Shown one piece after another: positions 14,669-21,972 of a stretch of DNA of 28,618 bases (the stretch's first letter is position 1; every line of letters starts with the position of its first letter). The DNA is from JABWCK01 sp043822385. GTDB lineage: Archaea > Micrarchaeota > Micrarchaeia > Norongarragalinales > Norongarragalinaceae. A program made the position numbers and the translations under genes. Location: the NCBI GenBank assembly GCA_043822385.1, contig JBDRBT010000005.1:1-28618 (forward strand), given 5' to 3'. Under the pieces are notes generated by a model, which had not been told where the DNA came from, searched no databases, and worked only from the letters and a program-made list of their open reading frames with translations.

Positions 14669-15439
14669 CTATGCGCTTCCCTTCGATTCAACTAACGCGT
14701 TAATAGCGTTAGCTTCTCGAGAAGCTTTTTGAATTACCGCAATAATGCTTTCAGCATTAAGTATACCCGCAAACACACACAAACTAAGTGCTTGAACGTG
14801 TCCTAACGCAAGCCTAGACTTGAATTCTTCTTCATCAATATTCAAAACACTACCTTCGTAAACAACGCCCTTGTCAAAAACCGCTGTGACAGTTAAACCA
14901 ACATCCATTGGTTGAATACCTAGTTTAGACAACACGTTAGCTACAACCGGAGTTATTACGTCGCCTTTCTTTGCTACTAGCGCGTCTTCAGAAATAACTA
15001 CTTTAGGACCTTGAATCCTAGCCTTAATTTTAGCGTTCTTCAAGTCAGTTAAAACAGGACCAGGCGGTAAATTAGTTTCACCAGCTGGAATAATAAGATC
15101 CATAGGCGCAATTTGCCCTGCCTTAGCCGAACCTTTAATTCGGTTTTGCTTGAATAACTTGAATAACTTGAACGCATCCAAATTGCTTAACAACAACACG
15201 CTCCCGTTACCTAAGTATTTAGTTAATTCTTTCGCGTCAGGCCTGCCTTCATTAATAGCCTTCAAAAGCAAAGAGTGCCTAGCAAAATCAAATTTAGCTT
15301 GCGAAACAGTTTTCTTGCGAATCGCGTTATACCTGCTTGCAGGCAAGGAAGCATTGCTAACAATAGCAACAGTACTGAAAGACGACAAGTCCTTCTTTAT
15401 GTCCTCGACCAACTTATTTTTTTGTTGCTTTGAAAGCAT
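14669..15439 (-). CDS. rpl10: Ribosomal protein uL10 (P0), C-terminally short
   Basis: uL10 is the stalk base that binds 23S rRNA and carries P1 dimers. The 256-residue protein has the rRNA-binding domain (about 1-105, including FARHSLLLKAI and GNGSVLLLSN) and the archaeal insertion domain (about 110-200: AGETNLPPGPVL, IQGPKVVIS, GIQPMDVGL). Only the first part of the helical spine follows (EEEFKSRLALGHVQALSL...SREANAINALVESKGSA). Archaeal P0 is usually about 300-340 residues, with further P1-binding helices and an acidic tail like that of P1. Here both appear to be missing. The stop is clean and P1 begins 26 nt later, so there is no room for a lost exon-like remainder. The gene starts 2 nt after the L1 stop. 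Confidence 0.93.
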   Translation of the reverse strand: MLSKQQKNKLVEDIKKDLSSFSTVAIVSNASLPASRYNAIRKKTVSQAKFDFARHSLLLKAINEGRPDAKELTKYLGNGSVLLLSNLDAFKLFKLFKQNRIKGSAKAGQIAPMDLIIPAGETNLPPGPVLTDLKNAKIKARIQGPKVVISEDALVAKKGDVITPVVANVLSKLGIQPMDVGLTVTAVFDKGVVYEGSVLNIDEEEFKSRLALGHVQALSLCVFAGILNAESIIAVIQKASREANAINALVESKGSA

Positions 15440-15441
15440 TT

Positions 15442-16077
15442 TTAAATCACTTTAACTGGCTTACTCATTGTAGCCTTAACAAAAACACTCTTTATGGAAT
15501 TTAAACCCACTTTGTGTTCCACTGCATCTAGAACAGCAATTGCGTTATCAACTACTTGCTCTGGATCTAAATCTTCATTACCAACTAAAACATGAACTGA
15601 AGGCAAAAACTTTCCCTTCGTTTTAATATTAACGGTCTTGCGTAGTAACGCAATTAATTGCTTCAAGTTACCACTCGGAGGAATTGGTTTCGGCAACAAA
15701 CCCCTAGTGCCTAAAACTTGACCTAACGATTTTCCAACTTCAACCATTAATTGAGGTTGAGCTAGAAACCTGTACGCGAGTAATTCTTTTTGTTTCTTCT
15801 TGTTCTTTGCGTAAGAACTAATTTCAGGACCGGGAATAACTAAGTCAGCACCAGCAGTCTTAGCTTCTAAAGCTAGTTGCCCGTCAGCAAAAATAGCTAT
15901 TTTAGCTTCTTTAGGCGACAACGGTAACACTACGTCTAAATTAATTCTGTTTTCAGCTTTCTTGAAGTCAATATCCTTGAAGTTAATTGCTAGCTCAATG
16001 CTTTGCTTAAACTTGCGAGTACCCTTTGACTCGAAAACAGTTTTTACTGACTCTTGCAACTTCTTTTTGTCAACCAT
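15442..16077 (-). CDS. rpl1: Ribosomal protein uL1
   Basis: uL1 binds the L1 stalk of the 23S rRNA and helps deacylated tRNA leave the E site. The 211-residue length is normal for archaea. Recognisable parts include FKQSIELAINFKDIDFKKAENRINLDVVLP near the start, LAQPQLMVEVGKSLGQVLGTRGLLPKPIPP (the conserved rRNA-contact segment) and the final KSVFVKATMSKPVKV strand. It opens the L1-L10-P1 operon. In methanogens L1 represses its own operon by binding its mRNA. The leader here (roughly 70 nt from the predicted start) is long enough for such control, but I did not identify the binding motif. Confidence 0.95.
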   Translation of the reverse strand: MVDKKKLQESVKTVFESKGTRKFKQSIELAINFKDIDFKKAENRINLDVVLPLSPKEAKIAIFADGQLALEAKTAGADLVIPGPEISSYAKNKKKQKELLAYRFLAQPQLMVEVGKSLGQVLGTRGLLPKPIPPSGNLKQLIALLRKTVNIKTKGKFLPSVHVLVGNEDLDPEQVVDNAIAVLDAVEHKVGLNSIKSVFVKATMSKPVKVI

Positions 16078-16171
16078 TTAAAAAATCCTTTAAGAAATTT
16101 TATTAGTCTCTCCTAAACCCCTACTAAAAAAAACCCTTGCGAGTTAGTTTAGTCAAAACGGGAGAAACAGC

Positions 16172-16182
16172 GAAATATAACT
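16172..16182 (-). promoter_or_regulatory. TATA-like box for the L1-L10-P1 operon
   Basis: AGTTATATTTC on the minus strand predicts transcription from about 16150 and an mRNA leader of about 70 nt before the L1 ATG. The leader contains a T8 stretch and a purine-rich AAAGGA before the start. Confidence 0.4.
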
Positions 16183-16193
16183 TGCAATCAACA

Positions 16194-16203
16194 GTTTAAA
16201 AAC
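16194..16203 (+). promoter_or_regulatory. TATA-like box for the 579-residue orphan gene
   Basis: GTTTAAAAAC is centred about 28 nt before the ATG at 16227. No Shine-Dalgarno site intervenes, so the transcript is probably leaderless. The orphan gene therefore has its own promoter, independent of the ribosomal genes around it. Confidence 0.5.
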
Positions 16204-16226
16204 ATTACGACCACAATAAATTAAAG

Positions 16227-17966
16227 ATGGCAAAAGAAAAACTCAAGCACTTTGAAATAGATACTCACGCTGGAAAAGCTATTTTAAACAACAAGACTAG
16301 CGTGTGGGTTAAAACAAGTGAAGGAGAAGTAGCAAAAAAAAAAGTTGAACACTTAACGGAAGGAGACCAAATTCTTTCAAGGAACGCGAAAATAAGAACT
16401 AGCCTTGATGAAATAAAAGAAGTGCTAAAAAAAGAAAACCTTGCGTACCGGAAAGCCCACGATACGCTACACACTAGCGACAAAACGCGTTTGCAAGAAT
16501 TTTTGTTTCACATTCACAGTCTCTCTGAACAAGAACTGGAAGACAAAGAAAAACGAGATAATGCTGTTTCGGTAATAAAAGAAAGGCTAGATAAGGTTAA
16601 TGCTCGCGCAGACAGAATATACGGGGACAAAAAAACACTAAACCTTACTAGGAGTAATCAAGCAATAGACTCATGGATTAATGGAAAAACAGTTTTACCC
16701 AGGGACTTACAGACTTTAAGAATACTGCATCACCTAAATCCTGAAAAGTTCGAGGAATATTTTGGGGATCCTAACGAAATAAAGAAAGGAGAAAAAGGCA
16801 GCGTTGGTTGGGCGCACTCGTTCTGGATGAAGAACCACCAAACTCTTGTTCGCTGGCTCAACGGGCTGGGATTAGCAAAAACTAATACTGAACAATTCGA
16901 AATCCCATCTAAATTAAAGAAAAAAAGCGAGAGTCTTGAAGAACAAAGACAAGTAGTTTACGACAAACTCATCAAGCCGTTATGGCAGGAAATACTCCCA
17001 CCTTTCTCGTTTGTTAGAGTAAAAGGAATAACTGAAGTACCCAAAATAAAAAAACCGAATAAATCTGGTTTAGGAATACTAGACGCCGGAAGCTTCGGCC
17101 CTGAAAAAATCAAACTAAAACGAACAGACTACGGACGGGCGTATAGAAACATAGCAATACTCGAAAAAATACTAGAACTTACGCTAGAGAATACTCCCTT
17201 AAAGTTCAAAGCGGAACTGGCAACTGGAAAAACAGCAAAAACAATACCCCCACTAAACGAAATTTTAGAAAAAGAAAAAAACTTTACTGGAAAAACAATG
17301 CTTTACTTCTTAATAGGCGAACACGCAGGACAAAATAGACGAGAAGAGCTTGAAGAAATAAAAAAAGAAAACGACATAATAACACAAGCAATAGAAAAAG
17401 ATGGAGTATTTTTTGAAGTAACTGCTAAAGCAAGCGAACTACAAAACACAATCAACGAAAAAGAACAACAAATAGTAAACGGAGAACTGGATGAAGAAAA
17501 CGGAGTGGAAAAAGAAACATTTCTAAAGATATTGGAGTCAGTAAAAAAAACTAGAAAAAACAACCCGGGTTCAACAGCATTGTATAAATTACACGCACTA
17601 ATGGATCCAAATACGCAAATGCGGATTAAAAAAAAACAAATAAGCCAAGCTGAAATAACTAACGCAAAGAAGAGAGTTATAAAAGACTTAGACTACTATG
17701 GAATTCCCCTGCACCTATTAATACCAGACGAAATACCGTACAAATGCGAAAATATTACGGATGCAAAAGAAGCAATAGAACAATTCATTCAAAACACTCA
17801 AGGGTTACCAGAATTCAAACAAATTAACTATGAAACACAAAGAAAAATAATGATGCCACCAACCAAAGAGGAAGTAACAAACGCAATAAAAAGCACTGGA
17901 ATAAAAAATGAAGATACCATTAAAAAATTGCTGGACCGTTACGGGCGACACAATTTTCTTACTTGA
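16227..17966 (+). CDS. Orphan 579-residue protein with Hint/intein-like N-terminal segment
   Basis: I do not recognise this gene. The product is charged (Lys, Glu), largely predicted helical and cytoplasmic, with no signal peptide or membrane helix. The first 52 residues form a beta-rich segment (AGKAILNNKTSVWVKTSEGEV..KKVEHLTEGDQIL) that resembles the opening strands of Hint/intein-type domains, with a V-x-L-x-x-GD-x-I-like motif, but lacks a catalytic Cys or Ser at the first position. Later landmarks are WINGKTVLPRDLQTLRILHHLNP (about 152-174), WAHSFWMKNHQTLVRWLNG (about 196-214) and a C-terminal helix pair ending RYGRHNFLT. It lies head-to-head with rpl1 and tail-to-tail with rpl11 (8-nt overlap), splitting the stalk gene cluster. 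Base composition is like that of its neighbours. Confidence 0.8.
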   Translation: MAKEKLKHFEIDTHAGKAILNNKTSVWVKTSEGEVAKKKVEHLTEGDQILSRNAKIRTSLDEIKEVLKKENLAYRKAHDTLHTSDKTRLQEFLFHIHSLSEQELEDKEKRDNAVSVIKERLDKVNARADRIYGDKKTLNLTRSNQAIDSWINGKTVLPRDLQTLRILHHLNPEKFEEYFGDPNEIKKGEKGSVGWAHSFWMKNHQTLVRWLNGLGLAKTNTEQFEIPSKLKKKSESLEEQRQVVYDKLIKPLWQEILPPFSFVRVKGITEVPKIKKPNKSGLGILDAGSFGPEKIKLKRTDYGRAYRNIAILEKILELTLENTPLKFKAELATGKTAKTIPPLNEILEKEKNFTGKTMLYFLIGEHAGQNRREELEEIKKENDIITQAIEKDGVFFEVTAKASELQNTINEKEQQIVNGELDEENGVEKETFLKILESVKKTRKNNPGSTALYKLHALMDPNTQMRIKKKQISQAEITNAKKRVIKDLDYYGIPLHLLIPDEIPYKCENITDAKEAIEQFIQNTQGLPEFKQINYETQRKIMMPPTKEEVTNAIKSTGIKNEDTIKKLLDRYGRHNFLT

Positions 17967-18450
17967 TTTTTGAGTCGTAAGTTCCTGTAGCTACGTCTTT
18001 AATGAATGCTCTCGCGTTTTTTCCTTCAACAGTAACGCCTAAACTCAAACACGTTCCCGCTACTTCCTTCACTTGATTCTTTAACGAACCAGCTAGAGTA
18101 GAATCCGTCTTCATTTTGCATACTTTAAGTAATTGATCGAAACTCAAGTTGCCAATAACTTTCTTTCCTTTAATTCCCGCTTCCTCCTTCACAGGTTCTT
18201 TAACTCTAAGTTCTTTCTTGATTAAAGCACTAGTAGGCGGAGTACCGACTTCAATCTCGAAAGTTTTGGAACTAGTATCAACAATAACTTTAACTGGAAC
18301 GCTAATACCGACAAAATCCTTGGTTTTCTCATTAATTTTAGCGATTACTTGGCCAATATTAACTCCAGCAGGACCTAAAGCAGGACCCAAAGGTGGACCG
18401 GCATTAGCCTTGCCGCCTTCTACTAAAGCAGGGATAGTTAGTTTACTCAT
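17959..18450 (-). CDS. rpl11: Ribosomal protein uL11
   Basis: uL11 forms the base of the GTPase-associated centre with uL10. The 163-residue product has the archaeal form of the N-domain (LVEGGKANAGPPLGPALGPAGVNIGQVIAKINEKT) with its Pro-rich hinge, and a C-terminal rRNA-binding domain (NLSFDQLLKVCKMKTDSTLAGSLKNQVKEVAGTCLSLGVTVEGKNAR). It is normally directly upstream of rpl1. Here it stands alone between two plus-strand genes and must carry its own promoter and terminator. It has a strong Shine-Dalgarno site (AAAGGTGG, 18460-18467). Confidence 0.96.
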   Translation of the reverse strand: MSKLTIPALVEGGKANAGPPLGPALGPAGVNIGQVIAKINEKTKDFVGISVPVKVIVDTSSKTFEIEVGTPPTSALIKKELRVKEPVKEEAGIKGKKVIGNLSFDQLLKVCKMKTDSTLAGSLKNQVKEVAGTCLSLGVTVEGKNARAFIKDVATGTYDSKIK

Positions 18451-18520
18451 TTAACAAAACCACCTTTTGAAAGAAATAAAAATTAAACAATAGAAAACAA
18501 CAATCATAGGGTTAGTTGAA

Positions 18521-18530
18521 CTTATTAAAC
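18521..18530 (+). promoter_or_regulatory. TATA-like box for the M23 peptidase gene, possibly shared with rpl11
   Basis: CTTATTAAAC is centred about 26 nt before the GTG at 18552, implying a leaderless M23 transcript. Read on the minus strand (GTTTAATAAG), the same box could serve rpl11 with a leader of about 50 nt. Another AT-rich block at 18474-18489 is too close to the rpl11 Shine-Dalgarno site to be a good TATA element. Confidence 0.45.
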
Positions 18531-18551
18531 CTTGCTTTCTAAAACAAATAA

Positions 18552-20162
18552 GTGGAAAACAAAACAATAGCAATAACCGCAGTACTACTCTTTTTAGTCC
18601 TAGCATTAACCTTAAACAAGCAAGCACCAAGCGAAGTAAGCTTGATTGAATTAAACGGAATTAATTACTTAAGCCAGGAAATAACCACAAACGAGGGAGT
18701 AATAAAAACAAAAAGCGCTTTGTACCAGGAAGGCGAATACTTAGTTCGCGAAACAATACTAGAAAACACGGGAAGCAACGACATTACACTAGAAGCATTT
18801 GACGTTATACCTAAAGAATTCGCTGAAAGCGTTAATGAACTACTCTTTAGTTCAGAACCAAGCATTTCAACCGCGTCATTCCTTTCCTTAAACCCGATAA
18901 TAAGAAAAACGCAATTAACCATCCCGAAAGAATCCAGTTTAACTATAACGCGTAAAACAAAAACCACTAAGCAAGCAAGCGAAACAACGCCCCTTCTTTT
19001 TTTATTGAAACCAAGCGAAATTAATGAAGAGTTAACAAACGCATTAAAACAACCAGCGTTTCTTTCCTTGTCCTTTGTAGAAACGAGTTTTTTCGAAGCG
19101 AAAGCAAGTCAGGAACTCATTGAAATGCAGGAAAAAAAACAAACCCAACTAGCAGAGAGTTTGAATGAATTCACTAACTCAGTGAAAGAAAAACAATTAC
19201 TAACGCCAGTAACCAAAAAAACAAAAGATTATTCTTACAACGACGTCGTATTGAAGGAAATAGAAAAAGAATTCCCAACTCCAACACCAATTTCAGTAAA
19301 CTTGTTCCCTGAACTACCTGAAAAAATAGAGTTCACAGTTTCTGAAACAAACCCACAAAAAATAATTGATTTCGAAATAAATTCAAGCATCGACTTGGGT
19401 TCACCGCTAGTAAAAACAACCGGGGCAGCAAGCAACTTTCTTAGTTTAGAAACGCTTGAAAATAAAATAGAAATAAACGCATTCGTTACCGGAGAATACA
19501 ACAACGAAGGGCAATGGGAGTTTAATGAAGTACAAGGGGAAGTGATTGTTGCATTCCCGAGAATTCTCGGGAAACAAAAAACGATTCCAGTAAAAATTAA
19601 AATAGAACACGACTCGATTTATTCACTTAATTATTATTTGAATAGCGTTAATCCAGACGACCCTGAACCAATAATGACTGAAAACTTAATTGAAGGATAC
19701 AATGAATTCACACAAACAAACGCCATTCAATTAACTACTCCGAACGAATTAGAATTAATTTGCCCTCTAGAAAATACGTGCATTACTTCACTATTCGGAT
19801 GGAGAACTTCACCAAAAAAAGGAGCGAGCACTAATCATCAAGGAATTGACTTGAGAGGAACAATTGGAACCATCGTAAGAGCTCCAGCAGACGGAATAAT
19901 AATGGAAACAAGGAATGCAGGGAGTTGTGGAAACAAACTCGTTTTATCTCACGACACGGTAAACGGAAAAAAAATAGAAACAAAATATTGCCACTTGAAT
20001 AGTTTTATAGCTAAAAACGGGCAAACAGTAAAAAAAGGGGAAGCAATAGCAACAGTTGGCAACACAGGCGTAAGCACTGGCCCTCACTTGCACTTTGAAG
20101 TAAGAATAAACAACATCGCAGTAAACCCGACAGCTTACGCGTGCAAAATAAGCGCTTGTTAA
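18552..20162 (+). CDS. Exported or anchored M23-family metallopeptidase (LytM-like)
   Basis: The C-terminal domain (about residues 405-536) is a zinc peptidase of family M23. The motif NHQGIDL gives zinc ligands His429 and Asp433, YCHL gives His481, and PHLHFE gives His512 and His514; all expected residues are present. The family usually cuts peptide cross-links in bacterial peptidoglycan. An N-terminal hydrophobic helix (about residues 5-21) indicates export or membrane anchoring. The middle 380 residues look like beta-sandwich or linker regions without recognised domains. Cys pairs in and around the peptidase domain suggest disulfides outside the cell. The GTG start has no Shine-Dalgarno site but a TATA-like box 26 nt upstream. 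The gene splits spt5 from rpl11, and its stop shares TTAA with that of spt5. Confidence 0.9.
   Translation: MENKTIAITAVLLFLVLALTLNKQAPSEVSLIELNGINYLSQEITTNEGVIKTKSALYQEGEYLVRETILENTGSNDITLEAFDVIPKEFAESVNELLFSSEPSISTASFLSLNPIIRKTQLTIPKESSLTITRKTKTTKQASETTPLLFLLKPSEINEELTNALKQPAFLSLSFVETSFFEAKASQELIEMQEKKQTQLAESLNEFTNSVKEKQLLTPVTKKTKDYSYNDVVLKEIEKEFPTPTPISVNLFPELPEKIEFTVSETNPQKIIDFEINSSIDLGSPLVKTTGAASNFLSLETLENKIEINAFVTGEYNNEGQWEFNEVQGEVIVAFPRILGKQKTIPVKIKIEHDSIYSLNYYLNSVNPDDPEPIMTENLIEGYNEFTQTNAIQLTTPNELELICPLENTCITSLFGWRTSPKKGASTNHQGIDLRGTIGTIVRAPADGIIMETRNAGSCGNKLVLSHDTVNGKKIETKYCHLNSFIAKNGQTVKKGEAIATVGNTGVSTGPHLHFEVRINNIAVNPTAYACKISAC
19554..19573. repeat. 20-nt perfect palindrome inside the M23 gene
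   Basis: The half-site TTCCCGAGAA is followed directly by its reverse complement, within codons for FPRILG. It could form a 10-bp DNA cruciform or, in mRNA, a short hairpin, or be a dyad protein site. It may also be chance. Confidence 0.9.
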
Positions 20163-20599
20163 ACTAGTTTTGAAATTACTTTAACCGTATTCAGCTTGAT
20201 TGTTACAGGAATAGGAACTGCTACTTCAACTAACTCGACAGTAACCTCCTCTTTATCCAAGTCAATGCGAACAACTTTAGCTTTCTCACCCTTGAATGGT
20301 CCGGAAATTATTTCAATAAAGTCATTCCTCTTCAAAATTACTTCAGCAGGCTTTGACTCTAATAATTCCTTTATCTCGCTTAATTCAACAGGCTTGTTCA
20401 ACACGCCTTTAACGTGAGGAACATTAGTAATCAGTTTCTTAGCTTCAACTTCGTCAGGAGCTTCAACCAACAAGTAACCCTTCAATTTAGAGAAAACAAT
20501 TAATGCGCTTACTGGCGACTTAGTTTTCTTTACTTTTTCAGATAACAAGTCAGCAACAATACTTTCTTGGCCAGCAGTAACTCGATAAGCGTATAACAC
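20159..20599 (-). CDS. spt5: Transcription elongation factor Spt5 (NusG family)
   Basis: Spt5, with Spt4, clamps RNA polymerase onto DNA and raises processivity. The 146-residue protein has the NGN domain (residues 1 to about 83, MLYAYRVTAGQESIVADLL ... GYLLVEAPD ... VKGVL) and a C-terminal KOW domain (about 92-140, DFIEIISGPFKGEKAKVVRID), as usual in archaea. It starts at GTG 20599. The secE stop and this GTG overlap in TAGTG, with GGTGG a few bases upstream as Shine-Dalgarno, so the two genes are translationally coupled. Its stop overlaps the convergent M23 gene on TTAA. Confidence 0.96.
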   Translation of the reverse strand: MLYAYRVTAGQESIVADLLSEKVKKTKSPVSALIVFSKLKGYLLVEAPDEVEAKKLITNVPHVKGVLNKPVELSEIKELLESKPAEVILKRNDFIEIISGPFKGEKAKVVRIDLDKEEVTVELVEVAVPIPVTIKLNTVKVISKLV

Positions 20600-20778
20600 T
20601 AGAAACCACCAAAAGCAAAAATCATTGCGATAATAAAACCAAACAAACCAATTATAACTATTCCAATAGCCGTAGTCAAAGCCATTTGCCGGTAAATATT
20701 AGCTTTCGGTTTGGAAGTAATAGAAATAATTCTGCTAGCTTGCTGCAAAAAACCTAGTACCGATTCTTTCACATTCAT
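20599..20778 (-). CDS. secE: Protein translocase subunit SecE (Sec61 gamma)
   Basis: SecE is the small clamp subunit of the Sec translocation channel. The frame encodes 59 residues from ATG 20778 to TAG 20599. An amphipathic helix (ESVLGFLQQASRII) is followed by the conserved SKPKANIYRQMA turn and a single membrane helix (TTAIGIVIIGLFGFIIAMIF), which is the standard archaeal/eukaryotic layout. It sits between ftsZ (15 nt upstream) and spt5 (1-nt overlap), its usual archaeal location, which makes the call secure despite the length. Confidence 0.93.
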   Translation of the reverse strand: MNVKESVLGFLQQASRIISITSKPKANIYRQMALTTAIGIVIIGLFGFIIAMIFAFGGF

Positions 20779-20793
20779 TTTTAATAAATCAAC

Positions 20794-21891
20794 TCACAAG
20801 AAATCTAAATCAATTGGTTCAGTTTCCTCAACTTGAATTTGAGTAACACCTATTTTAGCTGAATCCTTAATTCCAGTAATAACTGCTAAAACGCGAACTG
20901 AAGTATCATCCATGTCATTATCTATCGCAGCTCCCCAAATAACGTGAGCGTCCTTGGAAATGCGGGAAGAAATAGCTTGAACAGCAGCTTCAGCCTCGCC
21001 TAGAGTCATATCGCTCCCGCCAGTAATGTTAATCAACGCCTTGTCTGCTTGCGTAATATCCAAGTCAAGCAACGGCGAGCTCAAAGCTTTCTCAGCAGCA
21101 ATAACAACGCGGTCGCGCTGTTCTTTTGTGCCTACTTCACCTAAACCAATCATTGCGGTACCCGCACTACTCAAAATAGTTCTAATGTCCGCAAAATCCA
21201 AGTTAACTAAACCCGGCTTAGTAATTAATTCAGTAATACCCTTAACTGAATTCGTTAAAATCATGTCGCTAGTTTTGAAGGCACTATTCAACGGCAAGTC
21301 CGCAACAAAGTGAAGCAATTTATCATTAGGAATAACGATTACGGTGTCAGCGTGAGTTTTTAATTTCTCTAAGCCAATCATTGCGTTCTTCATTCTCTTC
21401 GGACCCTCGGAAGTAAACGGCAAAGTGCAAACTCCAACGCTTAATCCGCCAGCTTCTTTTACTGCGCGAGAAATCACGTGAGCAGAACCAGTTCCAGTTC
21501 CACCCCCTAAACCGCAAGTAACAAAAACCAAGTCGTAACCCTTAAGTAATTCTCGTATTTCGTCTATTGATTCTTCTGCAGCAGCTTCCCCAACTTCAGG
21601 GTTACTGCCCGCACCTAAACCACGAGTTTTTTTCTTTCCTAACAACAATTTCTTCCGGGCTTTAATACCAAGCAAGTGTTGAGCGTCAGTATTCATCGCT
21701 ATAACCAAAGCGCCTTCAATGCCGACTTCACTCATTCGGTTAATAGTATTACTACCTGCTCCGCCAGTGCCTACAACCGCTATTTTAGGAGCGCTTTCTT
21801 TCAAGAACTCAAGCAATTGCGCGTCCTCTTCAGAAACAGGTTTTCCGTGCAAAATATCAACAGTGTTTTTACCAGTTATTTCAAGACTCAT
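20794..21891 (-). CDS. ftsZ: Cell division GTPase FtsZ
   Basis: FtsZ polymerises into the cytokinetic ring. The 365-residue protein has the nucleotide-binding GTGGAGSNTINR (about 41-52), the tubulin signature GGGTGTGSA (about 129-137) and the catalytic T7 loop NLDFADIR (about 228-235). An archaeal-type N-terminal extension of about 35 residues comes first. The acidic C-terminal tail (EETEPIDLDFL) may bind a membrane anchor such as SepF. It heads the ftsZ-secE-spt5 unit. A TATA-like box near 21929 predicts a leader of about 12 nt. Confidence 0.97.
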   Translation of the reverse strand: MSLEITGKNTVDILHGKPVSEEDAQLLEFLKESAPKIAVVGTGGAGSNTINRMSEVGIEGALVIAMNTDAQHLLGIKARKKLLLGKKKTRGLGAGSNPEVGEAAAEESIDEIRELLKGYDLVFVTCGLGGGTGTGSAHVISRAVKEAGGLSVGVCTLPFTSEGPKRMKNAMIGLEKLKTHADTVIVIPNDKLLHFVADLPLNSAFKTSDMILTNSVKGITELITKPGLVNLDFADIRTILSSAGTAMIGLGEVGTKEQRDRVVIAAEKALSSPLLDLDITQADKALINITGGSDMTLGEAEAAVQAISSRISKDAHVIWGAAIDNDMDDTSVRVLAVITGIKDSAKIGVTQIQVEETEPIDLDFL

Positions 21892-21923
21892 AATAATCTA
21901 CCAAAACCAACCAACGAGTAGGA

Positions 21924-21934
21924 GTTTAAACAAC
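21924..21934 (-). promoter_or_regulatory. TATA-like box for ftsZ-secE-spt5
   Basis: GTTGTTTAAAC on the minus strand, centred about 38 nt before the ftsZ ATG, predicts a start near 21903 and a very short leader. Confidence 0.4.
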
Positions 21935-21939
21935 ATTAA

Positions 21940-21954
21940 CTTGTTGAAAACAAG
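21940..21954 (-). terminator. Possible terminator hairpin after the phosphoglycerate mutase gene
   Basis: On the minus strand, CTTGTT and AACAAG form a 6-bp stem with a 3-nt loop. It is preceded by a T-rich ATTTTATTTT tract that follows the mutase stop at 21973. The T tract alone may suffice in archaea; the hairpin could be incidental. Confidence 0.3.
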
Positions 21955-21972
21955 AAAATAAAATCCTTTCCC

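Noticed and set aside
15148..15175. Tandem copies of a 9-nt unit (AATAACTTG-like) in rpl10
   Set aside because: It encodes the repeated KLF residues of a normal uL10 helix and is too short to be a mobile or regulatory repeat.
16078..16226. L1-binding autoregulatory element in the rpl1 leader
   Set aside because: The leader length would allow it, but I could not match the 23S-like L1 recognition structure by eye.
16227..16380. Functional intein at the start of the orphan gene
   Set aside because: There is no N-terminal splicing nucleophile, no C-terminal His-Asn with following Cys/Ser/Thr, and no host protein sequence on either side.
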